Source: an uncultured Clostridia bacterium
GTDB taxonomy: Bacteria > Bacillota > Clostridia > Christensenellales > Borkfalkiaceae
Assembly (NCBI GenBank): GCA_934254825.1
Contig: CAKQMB010000003.1
Location: 62,001 to 126,000, forward strand
DNA length: 64,000 bases
Direction: 5' to 3'
The notes beneath the pieces are model-generated. The model had not been told where the DNA came from. It did no database searches and worked only from the letters and a program-made list of their open reading frames with translations. Position numbers and translations under genes: made by a program. This document shows positions 1-7,877 of this stretch, piece after piece. Position 1 is the first letter of the stretch, and the number at the start of each line of letters is the position of its first letter.

Positions 1-1
1 T

Positions 2-253
2 CAGATCGCGAAAAACGTTCAGGTGATAGCAATCTCGCATTTACCGCAAATAGTATCTTTTTCGGACGTATCGTTTAAAATTTCCAAGTATTCCACCGAG
101 GATAAAACGTTTACGGCTATTGAAAAACTCGATGCGAACGGCAAAGTGGAGGAGATCGTTCGTCTTGTCGGCGGGGATATGTCGAGCGCGTCCGCGGTAA
201 GCCATGCAAAAGAAATGATCGAAAAAGCGGATTTATATAAACAATCCGTATAA
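2..253 (+). CDS. recN: DNA repair protein RecN, C-terminal end (partial)
   Basis: The frame is open from the window edge and ends at TAA 251-253, giving 83 residues. The segment VIAISHLPQIVSFSD followed by a short beta strand matches the C-terminal part of the SMC-like ATPase RecN, where a T/S-HLPQ motif forms the switch histidine of the nucleotide site. RecN tethers broken DNA ends during recombinational repair. The next gene is spoIVB, the normal recN-spoIVB order of spore-forming Firmicutes, which supports the call although only the tail is present. A strong intrinsic terminator follows at 271-309. Confidence 0.85.
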   Translation, partial: QIAKNVQVIAISHLPQIVSFSDVSFKISKYSTEDKTFTAIEKLDANGKVEEIVRLVGGDMSSASAVSHAKEMIEKADLYKQSV

Positions 254-270
254 CTATTCAAATAATTTTA

Positions 271-309
271 AACCGATCGCGTCTGTTTTATCCGACCGAT
301 CGGTTTTTT
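271..309 (+). terminator. Intrinsic terminator after recN
   Basis: AACCGATCG (271-279) pairs with CGATCGGTT (297-305), followed by a T run to 309. The T run runs straight into the GTATA box of the spoIVB promoter at 310. Confidence 0.85.
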
Positions 310-338
310 GTATATCTACGATTTTTCGGCGCATACTA
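310..338 (+). promoter_or_regulatory. Sigma-G-type promoter of spoIVB
   Basis: GTATA (310-314), 17 bases, CATACTA (332-338). Both boxes fit the forespore sigma-G consensus (gHATR and CATnhTA) without mismatch, and spoIVB is forespore-expressed in Bacillus. The assignment rests on motif match and gene context only. Confidence 0.65.
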
Positions 339-389
339 AATCCGACGAACAGGCATAGGCGGTATCGTTTTTCAAAGCAAGGAGATTAC

Positions 390-1388
390 ATGCGGAAAAA
401 AATCAGATTATTATTGGCAACACTTTTATCGCTGACGTTTTTGCTTTCGTTTAATTTTTACGGAGCGTCGGCGAATTCTGAACATGAATTTTTGTATCTC
501 GGCGGTATTCCCGCCGGTTTTACTATCAAAACAAGGGGAGTTACGGTTATAGGGCTTAGCGATATCGTTACGAAAGACGGCGTTTTTTCGCCGGCTAAAA
601 ATGCCGACATAAAAATCGGCGACGTGATAATAAGCGTAAACAAACAACCCGTAAACGGATCGAAATCGATAGGCGCGATTTTGAAAAAAGACGGTGACAA
701 GCCTTTGGAAATAGAAATTGACAGAAATGGCGAAAAAATCACGAAATTCATAAAAGCTCACAAAGACAGCGACGGAACGTATAAACTCGGTTTCTTTCTG
801 CGCGACGATTTGAACGGAATAGGCACGATAACGTATTTTACCGATAACGGCGAATTTGCGGCACTCGGGCATCCCGTATCGGACGACAACGGAAAAATAA
901 TAGAATTGAATTCCGGAAAAGCATATTTGTGTTCGATAATAAACGTCGTTAAGGGTGAAAGAGGAAAAGCGGGGGAACTTAAAGGAGTTTTCATCGAAGA
1001 TAATTGTATCGGAACATTAAAATATAATTGTCCTACGGGAATATACGGTATTACGGACGGAAATTACGATTACAAAAAACTTCCGAAAACGGAAATCGGA
1101 GAAGCAGTAATGGGTAAAGCGACGATAACGACGTGTATAGACGGAGTTACGCCGAAAGATTATCAGATAAGTATAGTAAAAATCGAAAAAAACAATAAAG
1201 AAAATAAAAATTTCGTTATAAAAATACTCGATAAAGAACTTTTATCCGTAACAAACGGAATTTTACAGGGTATGAGCGGAAGTCCGATCGTTCAGGGCGG
1301 AAAAATAGTAGGCGCGGTAACGCACGTTTTCATAAACGATCCGTCGAGAGGCTTCGGAATTTCGATAGACAAAATGCTCGAAAAATAA
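390..1388 (+). CDS. spoIVB: SpoIVB serine peptidase (stage IV sporulation, PDZ and S55 domains)
   Basis: A 332-residue protein that starts at ATG 390 behind AAGGAG. It has an N-terminal signal/anchor segment, a PDZ domain at about residues 50-115 (KIGDVIISVNKQPV), and an S55 peptidase domain with the catalytic His in LGHPV near residue 161 and Ser in GMSGSPI near residue 296, followed by GKIVGAVTHVFI. In Bacillus, SpoIVB is secreted from the forespore and triggers processing of pro-sigma-K. The sigK gene lies at the other end of this window. Length is slightly shorter than the Bacillus protein. It has its own sigma-G-type promoter and a terminator at 1413-1450. No spo0A follows, unlike in Bacillus. 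Confidence 0.95.
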   Translation: MRKKIRLLLATLLSLTFLLSFNFYGASANSEHEFLYLGGIPAGFTIKTRGVTVIGLSDIVTKDGVFSPAKNADIKIGDVIISVNKQPVNGSKSIGAILKKDGDKPLEIEIDRNGEKITKFIKAHKDSDGTYKLGFFLRDDLNGIGTITYFTDNGEFAALGHPVSDDNGKIIELNSGKAYLCSIINVVKGERGKAGELKGVFIEDNCIGTLKYNCPTGIYGITDGNYDYKKLPKTEIGEAVMGKATITTCIDGVTPKDYQISIVKIEKNNKENKNFVIKILDKELLSVTNGILQGMSGSPIVQGGKIVGAVTHVFINDPSRGFGISIDKMLEK

Positions 1389-1412
1389 AGAATTATGTAA
1401 TTTCACAGAATT

Positions 1413-1450
1413 AAAACTCATAGATTTATAACAGGTCTGTGAGTTTTTTT
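1413..1450 (+). terminator. Terminator hairpin after spoIVB, abutting the next start codon
   Basis: AAAACTCATAG (1413-1423) pairs with CTGTGAGTTTT (1437-1447) with one G-T wobble, and the T run ends at 1450. The ATG of the next gene begins at 1451, and an in-frame GTG at 1439 lies inside the 3' arm. The hairpin may therefore act as terminator and also as a translational gate. Confidence 0.7.
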
Positions 1451-2032
1451 ATGATAAAAATCAACGAAAAAATCAAAATTGTTCAAAACAGCTTCAAGCT
1501 TATAATTTTTTTCGGAATCTGTTACGTCTTCGGCGTTGCCCTCGGATTATTTTTCAAAAACGATTGCTATAATCCCGGGATTTATAATGCCGTGAGTAAT
1601 TATTACATAATAATCTTCGACACATGTACAAGTGTACTTTCGATCTTTTTTAAAAGAATACTGACTTGTTTCGGCGTTTTTGCGATAGTTTTTTTACTTG
1701 GTTTAAACAATATTTCCGTTTATCTCGCTTCGGTTATTTTTTTCTATAAGGGGCTGATACTCGGAAGCGTTGCGAGCGTTTTTTTCTGCAATTTCGGAAT
1801 TTCGGGGCTTATCGTCTATATTTTTCTCGTTGTAATCCAAAATCTTATCATAACGGGAGGTATGATTCTTGCGGCGATTTTAAATTCTTATATATCAGAT
1901 CTGTCTTTCGGGTGCAAAACAAAAATTCTTATCGAAAATTTTATTCTGTGTTTTGCCGTTTGCGTCGCAGGCGCTTTATACGAATTGCTTTTCCTGACGT
2001 TTGTTTTAAGACCGCTGACATTATGGTTCTGA
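1451..2032 (+). CDS. spoIIM: SpoIIM-like integral membrane protein
   Basis: About 193 residues and very hydrophobic, with roughly five predicted membrane spans. The stretch KGLILGSVASVFF ... GISGLIVYIFLVVIQNLI lines up with the SpoIIM pattern of a KG-x3-G span followed by a conserved QNL element, and its length is close to the roughly 210 residues of SpoIIM. SpoIIM belongs to the DMP complex that drives engulfment and septal peptidoglycan thinning. The gene lies between spoIVB and dacF, a sporulation setting that fits. The start is uncertain: ATG 1451 is preferred, GTG 1439 is possible, and neither has a strong ribosome binding site. A sigma-E-like -10 (CATAGATT, 1419-1426) lies upstream but has a poor -35. 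Confidence 0.6.
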   Translation: MIKINEKIKIVQNSFKLIIFFGICYVFGVALGLFFKNDCYNPGIYNAVSNYYIIIFDTCTSVLSIFFKRILTCFGVFAIVFLLGLNNISVYLASVIFFYKGLILGSVASVFFCNFGISGLIVYIFLVVIQNLIITGGMILAAILNSYISDLSFGCKTKILIENFILCFAVCVAGALYELLFLTFVLRPLTLWF

Positions 2033-2059
2033 ATAATCTTCTTGTTTTTAGTCATACTA
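2031..2059 (+). promoter_or_regulatory. Sigma-G/F-type promoter of dacF
   Basis: GAATA (2031-2035), 17 bases, CATACTA (2053-2059). The same -10 heptamer and spacing occur before spoIVB. The -35 overlaps the stop codon of the spoIIM-like gene. It predicts a leader of about 50 bases before ATG 2117. Confidence 0.6.
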
Positions 2060-2116
2060 TGGTTACGAATAAGTCGTAAAACAATCGAGGTTTTATCGAC
2101 AAAACAAGGAGAAAAA

Positions 2117-3268
2117 ATGAAAAAGAAAATTTTAACCGTTATTTCGATTTTAGTTCTGGCATTTTTGATTTTCCCGTCGGGATTTTCGAAAGCGAGCGCC
2201 GAACTCGACAAGAAGTTTTTAACCGGTTCGGTTTATCTTACGGAAACGGGTAGCGGTGAAGTGTTATACGCAAAAAACGAAAACGAGAGAAAAACCATTG
2301 CGAGCATGACGAAAATAATGCTTTTAAATCTCTGTTTCGAAGCCATAGACGGCGGGGAACTTAAATTCGACGAAACGATCACGGTTTCCAAAAACGCAAG
2401 CGGTATGGGCGGTTCTCAGGTTTTTTTGGAAGAAAACGGAAAATATAAAGCCGAGGATCTTATAAAAAGCGTAATCGTCGCGTCTGCGAACGATGCGTCC
2501 GTCGCGCTTGCCGAAAGGCTTTACGGAAGCGAAACAGCCTGCGTTACCGCAATGAACGATAAATGTACGGAATGGAAACTTGAAAACACTTTATTTTCAA
2601 ACTGTACGGGACTTCCGAAGCCCACGCAATATTCTTCGGCAAAAGACGTCGCGTTTATGCTTAAAAAGCTTATCGGACATAAGGATTATTTCAGATTTTC
2701 AAAAATCTGGACGGACGAGATCGAACATAAGGCGGGGAGAAAAACGGGACTTACCAATACCAACAAGCTCGTTCGTTTTTATGACGGTTGCGACGGCGGA
2801 AAAACGGGTTTTACGTCCGATTCCGGCTTCTGTCTTGCCGCAACCGCGAAAAGGGGAGCATTAAGGCTTATTGCGGTTGCAATCGATTCTCCCGACTCGA
2901 AAACAAGATTTGCCGAAGTTTCTTCGCTTTTCAATTACGGGTTCGATAATTTTACCTCGAAAACGGTTGTCGATTCCTCGAAACCTCTCGATATAGAAGT
3001 AAAAGTCGAAAAAGGAACAAAAGAAAAAGTAAAAATCATTCCGGAGAGCGACGTTTGCATTTTCTCGGGCAGAAACGTCAAAGAGAACGTTACAGTTGAT
3101 TTTAAGCCGAATAAATCGGTAGCGCCCGTCAAAAAAGGCGAAATTTTAGGCGAACTTATCGTTTACAGAAACAACGTCGAATTTAAAAGGGTAAACGTTA
3201 AAGCATTTGAAGATGTCTCTAAAAAGACATATTTCGAGTTTGTAAAAGATATAGGGAAGAAGTGGTAA
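2117..3268 (+). CDS. dacF: D-alanyl-D-alanine carboxypeptidase (DacF-type)
   Basis: A 383-residue low-molecular-weight penicillin-binding protein. ATG 2117 was chosen because AAGGAG precedes it at 2106-2111; the frame is open further upstream but without such a site. A cleavable signal peptide (KKKILTVISILVLAFLIF ... ASA) is followed by the S11 motifs SMTK (Ser near residue 63), SAND and KTG (GGKTGFTSDSGF), then a C-terminal beta-rich PBP5-type domain and a final amphipathic segment. It trims the terminal D-Ala of peptidoglycan stem peptides. The setting after spoIVB and the sigma-G-type promoter point to a role in cortex or germ-cell-wall synthesis, as for DacF in Bacillus. Confidence 0.9.
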   Translation: MKKKILTVISILVLAFLIFPSGFSKASAELDKKFLTGSVYLTETGSGEVLYAKNENERKTIASMTKIMLLNLCFEAIDGGELKFDETITVSKNASGMGGSQVFLEENGKYKAEDLIKSVIVASANDASVALAERLYGSETACVTAMNDKCTEWKLENTLFSNCTGLPKPTQYSSAKDVAFMLKKLIGHKDYFRFSKIWTDEIEHKAGRKTGLTNTNKLVRFYDGCDGGKTGFTSDSGFCLAATAKRGALRLIAVAIDSPDSKTRFAEVSSLFNYGFDNFTSKTVVDSSKPLDIEVKVEKGTKEKVKIIPESDVCIFSGRNVKENVTVDFKPNKSVAPVKKGEILGELIVYRNNVEFKRVNVKAFEDVSKKTYFEFVKDIGKKW

Positions 3269-3304
3269 AATAAATATACAAAAAAAACGAAAACTCAATC
3301 TGAA

Positions 3305-3353
3305 AATGCGCCTCCGAAAGTTTGACAAAGAAGAAAACTTTCGGAGGCGCATT
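3305..3353. terminator. Long perfect hairpin between convergent dacF and hflX
   Basis: A 19-base arm (3305-3323, containing GCGCCTCCG) pairs perfectly with 3335-3353 around an 11-base loop. Neither side carries an immediate T run, although the minus strand has a T-rich stretch about 12 bases after the stem. It sits between converging genes and probably ends both transcripts or protects their 3' ends. Confidence 0.55.
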
Positions 3354-3393
3354 GTTATGTTAAAAAAGGACAAATATTTCTTTTGGGCGCGTA

Positions 3394-4644
3394 TCAATCT
3401 TCTTCGCTTTTTTCTTGTTTTATATAATCGGAATATTTATTCAGATTGGATTTTCTTACGCGAAGCGAAACGATTACTCCGTCGTCGAGATAATTTACGT
3501 CGAATCTTTCGGCGTATTTTTTAAGTTTGAAAATATTTTCCTGCTCGGAAAATCCAACCTTGATTTCAAATTCCGAGAAAAGATTTGCGAAATAGTCTTC
3601 GATTCTTTGTTTCAGTTCTTCAACGCCTTTTCCGCTTGATGCGGAAATGATTGAACCGTCTTTGTCGCAAAACGTAAAATCATCGGTTTTATCGTATTTA
3701 TTGTAAACTTTTATGACAGGCGATGTAACGCCTATTTCATGTAAAATGCTATCCGTTACCTTCGATTGCGAAACGTAGTCTCCCGACAAATCGCATACGT
3801 TTAAAATGAGATCCGCGCTTTTAACGCACGATAAAGTCGATTTGAAAGCTTCGATAAGATCGGTCGGAATATCTTGTATAAATCCGACGGTGTCGTAAAA
3901 AATCACGTCGGTTTTTCCGAGTCTGACTTTTCGTGCGGTCGGGTCGAGAGTGGCGAAAAGTCTGTTTTCGGCTAATACCTCGCTGCCCGAAAGAAGATTT
4001 AAAAGGGTGGATTTTCCCGCGTTCGTATAACCCGCAAGAGCAACGCTTAAAACTCCGTTTTTATCTCGTCTTTCGTTCTGTCTGTCGCGTCTTTCGCCCA
4101 GAAGATCGAGCTGTGATTTGAGATTTTTAATTCTGCCGAGAATATGCCTTCTGTCGGTTTCGAGTTTTGTTTCGCCGGGACCTCTCGTGCCGATACCTCC
4201 GCCGAGTCTCGAAAGCGATTTACCTTGCCCTTTAAGTCTCGGCAAAAGATATTCGAGCTGAGCGACCTCGACTTGCAGTTTTCCTTCGTTAGTTCTTGCG
4301 TTCAAGGCGAAAATATCGAGGATAAGAGCAGTTTTGTCAAGCGTTTTCAGTTCGAACAAGTCTGACAAATTGCTTGTCTGAGCAGGGGAGAGCGGCTTGT
4401 CGCAAATGATCGTCGTTGCGCCTTTTAAGTGCGCGTCGGCTTTCATTTCTTCTATTTTTCCTTTTCCGAAAAGCGTTGCCGGGGATATTTCGCGAATTTT
4501 TTGCATTCCGTAACCGACGCATTCCGCTCCCGAACTTTCCACGAGCGCTATATCTTCGTTTATTCTTTCCGTAACGTCCGACTCATCGAAAACGGGGATT
4601 ATAAGGTAAACTTTTTCGTCGATTTTCTTAAAATTGTCCGTCAT
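3394..4644 (-). CDS. hflX: GTPase HflX
   Basis: 416 residues. The N-terminal HflX domain ends in the glycine-rich linker SLSRLGGGIGTRGPGETKLE, followed by a TRAFAC G domain with Walker A GYTNAGKST, DTVGF (G3) and NKYDKTD (G4), and a short C-terminal domain. HflX is a 50S-binding GTPase that splits stalled or stress-inactivated ribosomes. The gene starts one base after the stop of the xer gene, so the two are almost certainly co-transcribed. Length and all G motifs are normal for the family. Confidence 0.95.
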   Translation of the reverse strand: MTDNFKKIDEKVYLIIPVFDESDVTERINEDIALVESSGAECVGYGMQKIREISPATLFGKGKIEEMKADAHLKGATTIICDKPLSPAQTSNLSDLFELKTLDKTALILDIFALNARTNEGKLQVEVAQLEYLLPRLKGQGKSLSRLGGGIGTRGPGETKLETDRRHILGRIKNLKSQLDLLGERRDRQNERRDKNGVLSVALAGYTNAGKSTLLNLLSGSEVLAENRLFATLDPTARKVRLGKTDVIFYDTVGFIQDIPTDLIEAFKSTLSCVKSADLILNVCDLSGDYVSQSKVTDSILHEIGVTSPVIKVYNKYDKTDDFTFCDKDGSIISASSGKGVEELKQRIEDYFANLFSEFEIKVGFSEQENIFKLKKYAERFDVNYLDDGVIVSLRVRKSNLNKYSDYIKQEKSEED

Positions 4645-4645
4645 A

Positions 4646-5707
4646 TTATTCGTCTTCGTCCTTTTCTCCGTGTAATTTAACGATTTCCGCCGATTGTTTT
4701 CTTGAATCCTGGCTTATGGCGGCGTAATGCTTTCTCGTAGTATTTACGTCCTTATGCCCGAGAAAATCCGCCACGGCGTAAATATCGCCCGTTTTGCGAT
4801 ATAAATCTGTTCCGAAAGTACTTCTGAGCTTATGCGGGGTGATTTTTTTCAGAGGAGTGACTTCTTTTGCGTAATTTTTAACGAGAACCTGAACGGCGCG
4901 GGTAGAGATGCGTTGATTTTTCAGAGAGAGAAACAATGCGTTATCGTCTCTTGATACGCCGTAAAGCTCGTATCTTTCGTCGAGCCAATCGTATAAAGCT
5001 TCCTTCACTTCGTCGTTAAAATAAAGGATGGTTCTGTTTCCGCCCTTTCTCGTAACGACGAAACTGTTGTTATCGAAATCAAAATCGTCGACGTTTAGCC
5101 CTACAAGCTCGCTTATACGAATTCCTGTTCCCAAAAAAAGCGATAAAATAGCAAAATCTCTCGTTTTGAGCTTGTTGTGATAGGATTGCTTGCGTTTGCA
5201 GCCCGAGAACGCGTCGTCCGATTCGGCGTAATCGAGCAATCTTTCGACTTCGTCGTCTTCGAGACGGATTATCTCTTTTTCGTGAAGTTTCGGCGTTTCT
5301 ATCTTCGAGGCAACGTTGGCTTTTATCATATCGCGGCTGAAATAATAGCGATACATCGCTCGTATCGTGGCAAGTTTTCTGGCTTTTCCGCGTTCGTTGC
5401 ACGACAGATGCTTTCCGTTGATTTTATAATGCGACAAATAATTGAGAAATCTCTCGATATCGACGGCTCTCAGTTCGTCGAGAATCGAAACCTGCATTTT
5501 ATCGACGGGAATTTTCTTGACTTCCGACAAATAATTGAAGAAAATCCTTAAATCGTAAGCGTAGTTAAGCCGTGTGAGCGACGACGTGTTATTTGATATT
5601 CCGTAAAAAAAATCGGCGATAAAACAGGGCAGTTCTGCGAGCAGAAATTCGATTTTATCGTTTGTGATTTCGTTACGAGACGAAAAATAATCGTTTTTAT
5701 TTGCCAT
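4646..5707 (-). CDS. Xer-type tyrosine recombinase
   Basis: 353 residues from ATG 5707, chosen because AAAGGAG lies directly upstream; the frame extends ten codons further but without such a site. The N-terminal SAM-like core-binding domain (TRLNYAYDLRIFFNYL) is followed by the catalytic domain with R in GTGIRISELVG, HKLR and the H...Y pair in LGHKDVNTTRKHY. It is longer than XerC/XerD (about 300 residues) and closer in size to XerS of streptococci. It likely resolves chromosome dimers at dif, but an integrase-like role is not excluded. There are no phage genes around it, and its partner gene hflX is a housekeeping gene. Confidence 0.85.
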   Translation of the reverse strand: MANKNDYFSSRNEITNDKIEFLLAELPCFIADFFYGISNNTSSLTRLNYAYDLRIFFNYLSEVKKIPVDKMQVSILDELRAVDIERFLNYLSHYKINGKHLSCNERGKARKLATIRAMYRYYFSRDMIKANVASKIETPKLHEKEIIRLEDDEVERLLDYAESDDAFSGCKRKQSYHNKLKTRDFAILSLFLGTGIRISELVGLNVDDFDFDNNSFVVTRKGGNRTILYFNDEVKEALYDWLDERYELYGVSRDDNALFLSLKNQRISTRAVQVLVKNYAKEVTPLKKITPHKLRSTFGTDLYRKTGDIYAVADFLGHKDVNTTRKHYAAISQDSRKQSAEIVKLHGEKDEDE

Positions 5708-5718
5708 ATTCACTCCTT

Positions 5719-5756
5719 TTATCATTGCGCAAAACACAAGTTTTACGCAATGATAA
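5719..5756 (-). promoter_or_regulatory. 5'-leader hairpin of the xer-hflX transcript
   Basis: TTATCATTGCG (5719-5729) pairs with CGCAATGATAA (5746-5756), and AAAAC/GTTTT continue the stem, for about 16 pairs. The predicted transcription start from the promoter at 5761-5789 falls at the outer edge of the hairpin, and the other edge touches the AAAGGAG site. The leader would thus be a single hairpin. Confidence 0.5.
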
Positions 5757-5760
5757 GCCT

Positions 5761-5789
5761 ATTTTAACATAAAAAAGCCGTTTTGTCAA
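5761..5789 (-). promoter_or_regulatory. Sigma-A promoter of xer-hflX
   Basis: On the minus strand: TTGACA (5784-5789), 17 bases, TAAAAT (5761-5766). Confidence 0.65.
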
Positions 5790-5868
5790 ATCATAATCGT
5801 AACAAAATTCAATTTATTTAACTTAAATTTTGGGAAAAATTATTTCTCGGGCTTTTTTCGTCTTTTTA

Positions 5869-5897
5869 TTGACACATTGTGTATTTAATGCTATAAT
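5869..5897 (+). promoter_or_regulatory. Sigma-A promoter of the PadR-like gene
   Basis: Consensus TTGACA (5869-5874), 17 bases, TATAAT (5892-5897), 33 bases upstream of the start codon. It diverges from the xer promoter. Confidence 0.8.
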
Positions 5898-5930
5898 TTA
5901 TTCGATTACATATGATAAACAGGAGCTTAT

Positions 5931-7829
5931 ATGGCAGGAAACGAAATTAAAGGCGAAATGATACGAGGTCACGTCGACACATTCATTTTGCTTTCGCTTT
6001 GCGACGGCGATAAAGACTCGAATTCGATCAAAGCCGCCATCGAACAAAGATCCGACAATCAATTCACGGTAAAACAAGGAACGTTTTACAGCGCCATGCA
6101 AAGGCTTGTAAAACAGAATTATATAAAGGAATATCGTTCGAGCGCGTCGGACGGAATACGACGCAAATATTATTCGCTCACGGAAAAAGGCAATAAATTT
6201 CTCGATAAAAACCGCGAAGAATGGACTAAATCGCGCGAACTTATCGATAATCTCATCGAAACGCCGTCCGAACCCGTAACCGAACCGGAAAACGTTGCGA
6301 AAGAGCCTGTTGTCGACGAATTCGACGAATTCAAAAAGCTTGTCGAACAAAACGCCGACGGCTACACGTTTTTTGCGCCCGACGATTCCGACGATTCGTA
6401 TCTCGATCGTCTCGGCTCCGAAGTTTTAAACGATCTTAATAAGGAGCTTGAAACGACAAAATCGGAAAACGCCCCGACTACGGACGATGAAAAATCCGAC
6501 GAAGATAAAACGGAAACTGTCGACGAAAATAACGCCGTAGCAAGCGAAGAAACAGACGATTCCGAGGCTTCTTACGATATTTACGACGAAATTTTACCTC
6601 CGGACGAAAACGAGATTTACTCGGACGCTCTCGACGAAATATCCGACGAAAATATCGTCGAGCCGAACGGTTTCGGTTATGACGAAGAAGAAAACAACGA
6701 CATAAACGAAGATGTTTCCGAAACGGATGAAGAAAACGACGATAACGAAACCGAGACCGAAATAGTTTACGATTTCGAATTGCCAGAAGAGACTTCGGAT
6801 AACGAAAAAGAAACGACTTCGCTTAACGAAAACGTCGGATCCGATGAAGAAAACCATTCGGAAAACATTGAAAAATCGCAGATAAAATCAGAAGAAAACT
6901 CCTCTGTTTCCGATACGGAAGACGTTGCCGCGAAAACGGTGTCCGAGAAGACCGAAAAAAATATCGGCAAAGACGATAAAGACGATTCTCTTTTCATTGA
7001 AGACGGCGCCCCCACAAACAGACGCGAATATAAATCTTTGTTAGGCAGACTTTTCCCGAAAACAGAGTCTGTCCCAGAAGACGATAAAACCGAAAAACAA
7101 AAAGAGACCGAACAGATCGACTTTGAAAAATACTCGGAATACGTCGACAAAGGCGGCTACGACGAGGAAGCCGAGATAAACGAAATCAATGATGAACCCG
7201 ACGTTTCCGCACCGATGAAAACCGAAAAAACGAACACAAACAAACCCGAGTCGGACATAGTCAAAGCGAACTCTTACGAAGACAGCTCCGCAAAACAGGA
7301 AGAATACGATTTCAGCGATTTGTTTAAAATGGCAAAAAGCGAAGGTTTTAAAGTCAGAACTTCCCTTTCAACCAACAAATTCAGCGGAAACGGAATATTT
7401 ATCAATAAGCTTAATTTGCACGCGTCACTGCTCTTTTACGGGCTTCTCTTTGTCGAAATGCTTGTTTTAAATTTCGCTCTTTCGGGCGTACTCGGCTGGA
7501 ACTTCGGCGTAAAAGCCGTTATCGCGCTCGTTCCCGCGATTTTACCGCTTATCATGCTCGGTATTTACCTCGCTTCGCCGAAACGTAAAGTAAGAGAAGT
7601 TTCGCAGTTCAAAGACGCGATAACCGTATTTCTGATAATTACATTCCAGCTTATAATCGTCGATCTTTGCGTGGCGTTGTTCCTGGAAGTCGATTTCAAT
7701 AACGTAAAAGAAGTTTTATCGTATATAGTCGTTCCGTTTATATTGATTATAAATATTCCGCTTTTTGCGATCGTTAAATATTCTTTGCTCGGAAGCGGAA
7801 GATATTTCGACGAAACGAAAGACGATTAA
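5931..7829 (+). CDS. Membrane-tethered PadR-family regulator with long acidic linker
   Basis: 632 residues; ATG 5931 follows AGGAG. Residues 1-100 form a PadR winged-helix domain (GTFYSAMQRLVKQNYI, RRKYYSLTEKG). Residues of about 115-470 are a low-complexity linker dominated by Asp, Glu, Ser, Thr and Asn. The last 170 residues contain about four hydrophobic spans (LLFYGLLFVEMLVLNFAL; AVIALVPAILPLIMLGIYL; TVFLIITFQLIIVDLCVAL; YIVVPFILIINIPLF). Normal PadR proteins have about 110-180 residues. The layout suggests a DNA-binding domain held at the membrane, but ligand and targets are unknown. It is a single-gene unit with a consensus promoter and its own terminator. Confidence 0.75.
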   Translation: MAGNEIKGEMIRGHVDTFILLSLCDGDKDSNSIKAAIEQRSDNQFTVKQGTFYSAMQRLVKQNYIKEYRSSASDGIRRKYYSLTEKGNKFLDKNREEWTKSRELIDNLIETPSEPVTEPENVAKEPVVDEFDEFKKLVEQNADGYTFFAPDDSDDSYLDRLGSEVLNDLNKELETTKSENAPTTDDEKSDEDKTETVDENNAVASEETDDSEASYDIYDEILPPDENEIYSDALDEISDENIVEPNGFGYDEEENNDINEDVSETDEENDDNETETEIVYDFELPEETSDNEKETTSLNENVGSDEENHSENIEKSQIKSEENSSVSDTEDVAAKTVSEKTEKNIGKDDKDDSLFIEDGAPTNRREYKSLLGRLFPKTESVPEDDKTEKQKETEQIDFEKYSEYVDKGGYDEEAEINEINDEPDVSAPMKTEKTNTNKPESDIVKANSYEDSSAKQEEYDFSDLFKMAKSEGFKVRTSLSTNKFSGNGIFINKLNLHASLLFYGLLFVEMLVLNFALSGVLGWNFGVKAVIALVPAILPLIMLGIYLASPKRKVREVSQFKDAITVFLIITFQLIIVDLCVALFLEVDFNNVKEVLSYIVVPFILIINIPLFAIVKYSLLGSGRYFDETKDD

Positions 7830-7840
7830 AATAAATATTA

Positions 7841-7873
7841 AAAAAGTATGGTTAATGAGCCATACTTTTTTTT
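7841..7873. terminator. Bidirectional terminator
   Basis: AAAAAGTATGG (7841-7851) pairs with CCATACTTTTT (7860-7870), with a T run on both strands, between convergent genes. Confidence 0.85.
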
Positions 7874-7877
7874 GTGC

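Noticed and set aside
354..360. Second -10-like CATA before spoIVB with GCATA upstream
   Set aside because: It fits the sigma-G -10 only in the first three bases; the GTATA-17-CATACTA pair just upstream is a full match.
5719..5756. Inverted repeat beside the xer gene as a dif site
   Set aside because: The 11-base arms are 16 bases apart instead of 6-8, and the sequence does not resemble the Firmicute dif consensus; a leader hairpin fits better.
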